DNA from: Thermocrinis jamiesonii
Lineage (GTDB): Bacteria > Aquificota > Aquificia > Aquificales > Aquificaceae
Assembly (NCBI RefSeq): GCF_000702425.1
Contig: NZ_JNIE01000004.1
Location: forward strand, 62,001-126,000
Direction: 5' to 3'
Length of the DNA: 64,000 nt
Each line of letters opens with the position of its first letter. Position 1 is the stretch's first letter. The translations under genes and the position numbers were made by a program. Under the pieces are notes generated by a model. That model was not told where the DNA came from, made no database searches, and worked only from the letters and a program-made list of their open reading frames with translations. Below are positions 59,704 to 64,000 of this stretch, one piece after another.

Positions 59704-60149
59704 TATACTTGGCTTTTCTTTCTACTGTTTTCCTTTTGGACCTATTTACGAAACATTTGGCTGAATCGTTTATAAAGGAAGATATTCAAGTTCTGCCATT
59801 TCTAAAGCTGGTGCTTGTTTATAACAAGGGTGTTGCCTTTGGACTGCTTTCTGACGTTCCAGATTGGTTAAGGATACCAATATTGCTCGGGGTACCACCC
59901 ATTGTGATAGTTTTTACTTTTTTCTACACAGTCAAGAGTAGAGATTGGCTTGTATCTTTGTCTATGGGTGCCATAGGTGGTGGTGCGCTTGGAAACTTTT
60001 ACGACAGACTAATCCTTGGCGAGGTTAGAGATTTTATATACCTCTCTTACGGAAAGTTTTCTTATCCAGCCTTCAACTTAGCGGATGCTATGGTATCAAC
60101 AGGATTGGTTCTGTTTTTGCTAAGGGAGGTGTTCAGGAAGAAGGAATGA
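59673..60149 (+). CDS. lspA: Lipoprotein signal peptidase
   Basis: A 158-residue inner-membrane aspartyl protease with four helices that cleaves lipoprotein leaders. Y-N-K-G-V-A-F-G-L (family N-x-G-A-A-F), G-G-A-L-G-N-F-Y-D-R-L and F-N-L-A-D-A hold the two catalytic Asp residues. It starts inside purL. At least two lipoprotein candidates are encoded here (1-421 and 4650). The stop is directly followed, in the same frame, by the half GspF reading frame. Confidence 0.95.
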   Translation: MERILNQHALIYLAFLSTVFLLDLFTKHLAESFIKEDIQVLPFLKLVLVYNKGVAFGLLSDVPDWLRIPILLGVPPIVIVFTFFYTVKSRDWLVSLSMGAIGGGALGNFYDRLILGEVRDFIYLSYGKFSYPAFNLADAMVSTGLVLFLLREVFRKKE

Positions 60150-60233
60150 AAGTTTCAGTCTTTAATAACAAAAATTCTGCTTTTCTTTTCAAACCTTCTT
60201 GGCTATGCCTTTTACCTTTTACCCTTTGCCCTT

Positions 60234-60743
60234 GTGCTTTTGTTCCTCAGAAGAAGGTTAATAAGCAAGGAGAACTTAGACAGATACTTTTTGAAGATCC
60301 CCATATTTGGAAAAGTTTCCTTTTACTTTCAGCTTTCAAGGTTTGCGGGAAGTCTGAGGATGGCTCTCTTTTCTGGCATACCTATGGTCAGAGCCCTCTC
60401 TTTGAGCATAGGCAGTATAACCAACGAATATATCAGAAAAAAGTTGGAAGATTTGCCGGAGCAAGTAGCAAAGGGCAGAAGCCTTTCGGAAGTTCTAAGG
60501 TCCAAAGAAGTTTTCCCTCCACTCTTTGTTAGTCTTCTGGCGGTGGGCGAAAAGAGCGGAGAGCTGGAAAGGTCCCTTTCCCTTTTGGAAAGGGTCTATG
60601 ACCAGCAAGCCATGAGGGTTATAAACCTTTGGCTAAGGTTGGCTGAGCCTATTGCCATGCTGGTTATAGGTATTCTCGTAGCCTTTGTGGTGCTAAGCGT
60701 GATCTTGCCAATCTCTGAAATATCAGGAGGAGTAAGAAGGTAA
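60234..60743 (+). CDS. C-terminal half of a GspF/PilC-type membrane protein
   Basis: A 169-residue product from GTG 60234. K-I-P-I-F-G-K-V, F-A-G-S-L-R-M-A-L-F-S-G-I-P, the G-x-S-L-S-E-V-L region, G-E-K-S-G-E-L and the final membrane helix match the second GspF/T2SF domain, but full proteins have about 400 residues with two such domains. The same frame is open back to the lspA stop (60149) and codes a good membrane helix at about 60175-60235, but contains no ATG, GTG or TTG there. It may be a relic, a split form, or start at a rare codon. Confidence 0.7.
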   Translation: MLLFLRRRLISKENLDRYFLKIPIFGKVSFYFQLSRFAGSLRMALFSGIPMVRALSLSIGSITNEYIRKKLEDLPEQVAKGRSLSEVLRSKEVFPPLFVSLLAVGEKSGELERSLSLLERVYDQQAMRVINLWLRLAEPIAMLVIGILVAFVVLSVILPISEISGGVRR

Positions 60744-61538
60744 TAGCATGCTTTCTTTTAGCTCTCTCACCTTTTCTGCCAATTCCTCAAACCTTCTTTC
60801 TCCGCAGAGTTTAACAAGAGCACTTCCAACCACCACACCGTCAGACATTTTGGCAATTTCCCTTGCCTGCTCTCCCTTTGACACTCCAAACCCAACCACC
60901 ACAGGCTTTTGACATACTCTTCTGTAAAGACTTAGATTTTCCCTTAGCCTTTCCAAGGGCAGTTTTTCCCTTTCTCCTGTGGTTCCAGTTAAAGAAACAA
61001 AGTAAGTTAGATCATCTGTGTATTGACATATAAGCTTGAGCCTTTTTTCCGTGCTTGTAGGAGAAGCCAACAGCACCAAAGCCATAGATTCCTTTTCGCA
61101 CACCTTTTTTAACTCTTCGCACTCTTCCGGCGGAAGGTCCGGCACGATAAAACCATCTATGCCGTTATCCTTCGCAAGCTTTACAAACCTCTCAAGTCCA
61201 ATCCTAAATATGGGATTGTAGTAAGTCATAAGAAGAAAGGGCACCTCTTTGAACTCTTCTTTCAAAAGACTTGAAGCCCTAAAAACGTCCTTAGATTTTA
61301 TGCCATTGCTTAGGGCTACCTCGTGAGCCCTTTGAATTGTAGGACCATCCGCCACAGGGTCAGAAAAGGGAAAGCCTATCTCCAAAATATCCGTGCCTTC
61401 TTGGAGGACAACTCTAAAGGCTTCCAAAGAATCCTCAAAGGTGGGATAGCCCACCATAAGGTAAGAAACCAAAGCCTTTGCACCGCTTTTTTGTAAGTCT
61501 CTTAGCTTTTGTATCAACCTTTCCCTACCGTTTTCCAT
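60723..61538 (-). CDS. trpA: Tryptophan synthase alpha chain
   Basis: A 271-residue TIM barrel cleaving indole-3-glycerol phosphate. L-E-I-G-F-P-F-S-D-P-V-A-D-G-P holds the catalytic Glu and Asp; T-Y-Y-N-P-I and F-V-S-L-T-G-T-T-G-E-R-E follow (most members read S-x-x-G-V-T-G). Overlaps the gspF fragment by 21 nt convergently. It stands apart from trpC and trpE. Confidence 0.96.
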   Translation of the reverse strand: MENGRERLIQKLRDLQKSGAKALVSYLMVGYPTFEDSLEAFRVVLQEGTDILEIGFPFSDPVADGPTIQRAHEVALSNGIKSKDVFRASSLLKEEFKEVPFLLMTYYNPIFRIGLERFVKLAKDNGIDGFIVPDLPPEECEELKKVCEKESMALVLLASPTSTEKRLKLICQYTDDLTYFVSLTGTTGEREKLPLERLRENLSLYRRVCQKPVVVGFGVSKGEQAREIAKMSDGVVVGSALVKLCGERRFEELAEKVRELKESMLLPSYSS

Positions 61539-61551
61539 AGCACATTAAAGT

Positions 61552-62052
61552 TTATTCTATCCAAGGTTCATACTCAAGCACCTGTTCAAAGGTGTATGGA
61601 CATTTATCTGGGAAATCCTTCTCAGTGGGTATTCCACCAAAAAACTGTTTTGCTAAGGTTTTGTTTTCTGGATATTTAAACCAACCGATTAAGCTTTTGA
61701 CCGCATCTTCCCATGCTTCTTGAAGCTCTTCTTCGGATTTTTTTACCAAAGATGGGTTTTTTCTATAAAGCCTACTTAGTTCAAGTCTTGCGTTTATTGT
61801 GCTTTTTATCCAACTGTTTTCCATCTCTTGGCTGACCTTGAAGTTTTCTAACTTGTAAAGGTGTTCAAGGATTATGGAGATGTAACTTATCACGCTTCTT
61901 AGCTCACTTCTTCCCATGTCCTCTATTTCCTCCAAAAGGTTCTCCCAATCCACTTCTTCGTAGCGCCTCTCCTTCAAAAGCCTTAGGTTCTCCATAACCC
62001 AAAGGTAAAAGTCTTTTTCGTAAAGCTCTTTCCAGTTTGTTTTTTGAAGCAT
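61552..62052 (-). CDS. DUF29 family protein
   Basis: A 166-residue all-helical protein with the DUF29 pattern: Y-E-K-D-F-Y-L-W-V near the start, V-D-W-E-N-L-L-E-E-I-E-D-M-G-R-S-E, then L-E-H-L-Y-K-L-E and a C-terminal Y-P-E-N. Such proteins are common in cyanobacteria and thermophiles, often in several copies, and have no known function. It lies 13 nt upstream of trpA and 30 nt downstream of the CDGSH gene. Confidence 0.82.
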   Translation of the reverse strand: MLQKTNWKELYEKDFYLWVMENLRLLKERRYEEVDWENLLEEIEDMGRSELRSVISYISIILEHLYKLENFKVSQEMENSWIKSTINARLELSRLYRKNPSLVKKSEEELQEAWEDAVKSLIGWFKYPENKTLAKQFFGGIPTEKDFPDKCPYTFEQVLEYEPWIE

Positions 62053-62082
62053 CTTGGACCTCTTTCTTGGTTTTTATCCTGG

Positions 62083-62277
62083 TTAAATTTGTACCTCTAC
62101 CCTTCCGTTTTGGTCGTAAATATAGAGTTTTCCTTTTTCCTCATCCTTTGTCTTTTTGTGCGAGCCATCGCAGAAAGGTTTTTTGTTGGACAGACCGCAC
62201 ATGCATATGTAATACGTCTCTTCTCCAACTTCTAACTTATAAGGGCCGTTCTCCGTAAATACAACAAGTCTTGCCAT
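62083..62277 (-). CDS. CDGSH iron-sulfur domain protein
   Basis: A 64-residue protein with the full motif C-x-C-x2-S-x3-P-x-C-D-G-S-H (residues about 25-40), whose three Cys and one His hold a redox-active 2Fe-2S cluster. It is a minimal stand-alone domain without membrane anchor. Roles in electron or cluster transfer are proposed for the family. AGGAGG precedes ATG 62277. The C terminus adds a short strand hairpin. Confidence 0.92.
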   Translation of the reverse strand: MARLVVFTENGPYKLEVGEETYYICMCGLSNKKPFCDGSHKKTKDEEKGKLYIYDQNGRVEVQI

Positions 62278-62300
62278 AGAAATACCTCCTCAGTAAAAAT

Positions 62301-63581
62301 TTATACAACAGAATAGCTCTTTACAAGCTTGTGCACTTCTGTGTAGTTTATGTCCCCTGCAAGTATGTATGCTTTGTCTCCATATCTGAATTTGGAGGAA
62401 AGCGTTATACAAAAATCGTCGGTAGCTTGGGATATGTATATGTCAGATATGTATATTTCGCCTTCTTTTGCCAGTTTGTAGTAGGGTTTTTCTGTTCTAT
62501 CTGCCCCTTTTCTGCCCGTCTTTACAGGATACCTTATTCTTGGATTTATAACGTTGTTTGATATTTGTATACCTTTTTCGCTGATTATGTAAAAAATTTC
62601 AAAGTAGGGATACGTTTTAAACATCTCGTAAAGGGTATGTTCCCACATTTCCTTTTCTGTATGCCTTATCTTCCAGACTATCTGGGAAAAGTCCTCCTTT
62701 ATCTTTTCCACTACCCTGTTTATGTACTCCTTCCCTCTGTATTCGCATACCACAACGGAGGGCTGTATGCCGTGGTATATAAAAAAGGAAATGTCTGATA
62801 CGGACCTTAACCTTCCTTTAAGTTCGGCAATCACGCTGAAAAATTCTTCGTAGTTTTTCACGTTTTTTAGCTCCACACAAAAGCCAAGTATATGCACAGG
62901 TTTGGCTTCCGCATAAAGAAGAGAAAATTCTTTGTGAAACTCCTCCATGATTAGCTTGATCTTGTTTTCTTCTACGCGCGTGTGGGAAAGGGCATAAACC
63001 TCTCCTTCTTCTATTGAAAGAAAGGCATCTCCCTCCTCAATCTGGTCCTTTACGTTTTCCAAAAGAAGTTTGTAAAGGCTTTCTAACCTTGCAGTGCCCA
63101 TCTGTTCTTTGAACCTCTTGGCTTCCTTTAGTTGGAAGCTGTAGAAATAGCCCCCTTCACCAAAGTATTTTCTCAGCTTTTGGAAGATAGGATAGACTGT
63201 TTCTTTGACGTTGCTAAAGTAGTGCAAAAGCACATGGTAAAAAAGAAGACCTGCGTAAGTCCCATCCTTATTTACCACCACGAGCGGTTTTTTGCTAAAG
63301 GTAAAAAAGTCAAACAGACCTCCCAGCTTGTCCAAAGAGGACCTAAAGCTTTTAACCTTAGGCAAGGAATAAGCTATGTCTCCAACCTTTAGGTCAGATC
63401 TATGCTGAGCCATTAAAAGATCCTTTTTTGAAACCAAACCTATGGGCTTTTTGTCCTTAACTACCACCAGTATGTCGTATATACCGTATTCATCAAAAAC
63501 TTTGAGAGCTTCCTTTATGGAAAAGTCATACTCTATGGTTGGCACATAGGTAGCAATTTCTGAAAGCTCTACTTCCCTCAT
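62301..63581 (-). CDS. CBS-pair protein with degenerate GGDEF-like and PDC-like sensor domains
   Basis: A 426-residue soluble protein. Residues about 5-120 are two CBS repeats (G-I-Y-D-I-L-V-V and P-L-V-V-V-N-K-D-G-T-Y-A-G-L), likely binding adenine nucleotides. The middle (about 165-310) has a GGDEF-like order but the catalytic G-G-D/E-E-F is replaced by E-G-D-A-F, so cyclase activity is unlikely. The last 100 residues resemble a PDC/Cache sensor (I-S-N-N-V, K-P-Y-Y, Y-I-S-D-I-Y-I-S-x-A-T). It overlaps the aminotransferase start of the downstream reading by TAATG at 63581. Signal and output are unknown. Confidence 0.65.
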   Translation of the reverse strand: MREVELSEIATYVPTIEYDFSIKEALKVFDEYGIYDILVVVKDKKPIGLVSKKDLLMAQHRSDLKVGDIAYSLPKVKSFRSSLDKLGGLFDFFTFSKKPLVVVNKDGTYAGLLFYHVLLHYFSNVKETVYPIFQKLRKYFGEGGYFYSFQLKEAKRFKEQMGTARLESLYKLLLENVKDQIEEGDAFLSIEEGEVYALSHTRVEENKIKLIMEEFHKEFSLLYAEAKPVHILGFCVELKNVKNYEEFFSVIAELKGRLRSVSDISFFIYHGIQPSVVVCEYRGKEYINRVVEKIKEDFSQIVWKIRHTEKEMWEHTLYEMFKTYPYFEIFYIISEKGIQISNNVINPRIRYPVKTGRKGADRTEKPYYKLAKEGEIYISDIYISQATDDFCITLSSKFRYGDKAYILAGDINYTEVHKLVKSYSVV

Positions 63582-64000
63582 TACAGCTTAAGCTTCTTTA
63601 TTCTTTCCGAAGCTTCCAAAAGCCTTTCTGTGCTAACGGTTAGGGATATTCTAAAGTAGCCTTCCCCGTGTTCTCCAAAACCGTTGCCCGGTGTGCAGAC
63701 TATGGCGCACTCTTCTAACAAGCGCTCCACAAACTGAGCAGAGCTATAACCCTTTGGAACCTTTACCCAAAGGTAGAAGGTAGCATCAGAAGGGTATACT
63801 TCAAGACCTGCTCGCTCAAGAGCCTCCACCATAACTTTCCTTCTTTCTCTGTATAAGTCCCTTATGCTTTGCAGCTCTTGCTCGGGCAAGTTCAGTGCAG
63901 TAATAGCTGCTTCTTGAATAGCCTGAAACTGTCCAGAATCTACGTTGGTCTTTATCTTGCCCAAACCTGCTATCAGCTTTTCGTTTCCAACTGCCATACC
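63581..64000 (-). CDS. PLP aminotransferase, C-terminal part (DapL/aspartate aminotransferase type; runs off right edge)
   Basis: The last 139 codons of a fold-type I aminotransferase; the reading frame continues past base 64000 and its true start lies there. G-M-A-V-G-N-E-K-L-I at the edge follows the usual PLP-lysine region R-x-G-W/F. F-Y-L-W-V-K-V-P, G-N-G-F-G and G-Y-F-R-I-S-L-T are the family C-terminal motifs. The G-Y-S-S-A-Q-F-V-E-R-L-L-E segment resembles LL-diaminopimelate aminotransferase. Substrate call is tentative. Confidence 0.8.
   Translation of the reverse strand, partial: GMAVGNEKLIAGLGKIKTNVDSGQFQAIQEAAITALNLPEQELQSIRDLYRERRKVMVEALERAGLEVYPSDATFYLWVKVPKGYSSAQFVERLLEECAIVCTPGNGFGEHGEGYFRISLTVSTERLLEASERIKKLKL

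Noticed and set aside
60146-60532. 128-residue ORF overlapping the gspF fragment
   Set aside because: It is in a different frame from the GspF-like sequence and codes no recognisable protein; it is a shadow frame.
1-64000. CRISPR arrays, insertion sequences, prophage or integrated elements
   Set aside because: No spaced repeats, transposase, integrase or phage-like genes are visible, and coding style is even across the window.

Overview
The window looks like chromosomal DNA of a thermophilic, sulfur-oxidising bacterium of the order Aquificales (a Hydrogenobacter/Thermocrinis/Aquifex-like organism). This is an inference from content. There is a sox cluster next to typical bacterial housekeeping genes, arginine is almost always encoded by AGA/AGG, lysine content is high, and genes are packed with 1-30 bp overlaps. 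Biosynthetic genes are scattered (trpC, trpE and trpA lie far apart). Several genes have archaeal or thermophile-type relatives: a Ski2/Hel308-like helicase, a HerA-like ATPase, an AmmeMemoRadiSam pair and a TtuB-like sulfur carrier. I see no insertion sequence, prophage, CRISPR array or rRNA, and no gene-free stretch above 300 bp.

Layout. 1-1819 (minus): tRNA-Pro and tRNA-Arg with no spacer, an alpha/beta hydrolase without a visible start codon, a BioC-like methyltransferase and the start of an HtrA protease. 1839-11185 (plus): rdgB, helicase, thioredoxin-like lipoprotein, S1, HU, tRNA-Pro, HTH protein and a TamB-like protein. 11156-14533: pgsA, two ubiquitin-fold sulfur carriers, the radical SAM and MEMO proteins, and ispF. 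14533-18866: argD, another aminotransferase, metK and an HDAC-family gene. 19165-24590: thioredoxin, soxYZAX, terminator, soxB and a tandem DUF302 protein. 24608-31503: DHH-CBS-tRNA nucleotidyltransferase fusion, oxidoreductase, OmpA-like protein, lepA, moaD and a glycosyltransferase. 31475-35213 (minus): hypothetical, LOG-like protein, DinG-like helicase, HIT protein and Maf. 35276-39676 (plus): membrane protein, TusA-DUF3343 fusion, trpC, acpP, fabF and rnc. 39697-43269 (minus): hypothetical, trpE, pheS and rplT. 43331-46094: HerA-like ATPase and an amidase. 46099-55038 (minus): queE, infB, flippase-like protein, flavoprotein, clpB and serA. 55091-64000: pdxA, yggS, tRNA-Leu, queC, purL, lspA, half a gspF, trpA, DUF29, CDGSH, a CBS/PDC sensor and the 3' end of an aminotransferase gene.

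How the parts fit. The Sox proteins would oxidise thiosulfate in the periplasm. SoxXA conjugates substrate to SoxYZ and SoxB hydrolyses off sulfate. soxCD is not in this window. Sulfur handling recurs elsewhere: a TusA fusion, three beta-grasp carriers and several thioredoxin-fold proteins. tRNA biology is also prominent, with four tRNA genes lacking encoded CCA, a CCA-type nucleotidyltransferase, queC, queE and a probable TtuB.

The most striking architectural signals are two. tRNA genes abut each other or protein genes with no spacer. Many genes have a TATAAT-like -10 box only about 6-10 nt before the start codon and no Shine-Dalgarno sequence, which implies leaderless mRNAs alongside normal SD-led internal operon genes.
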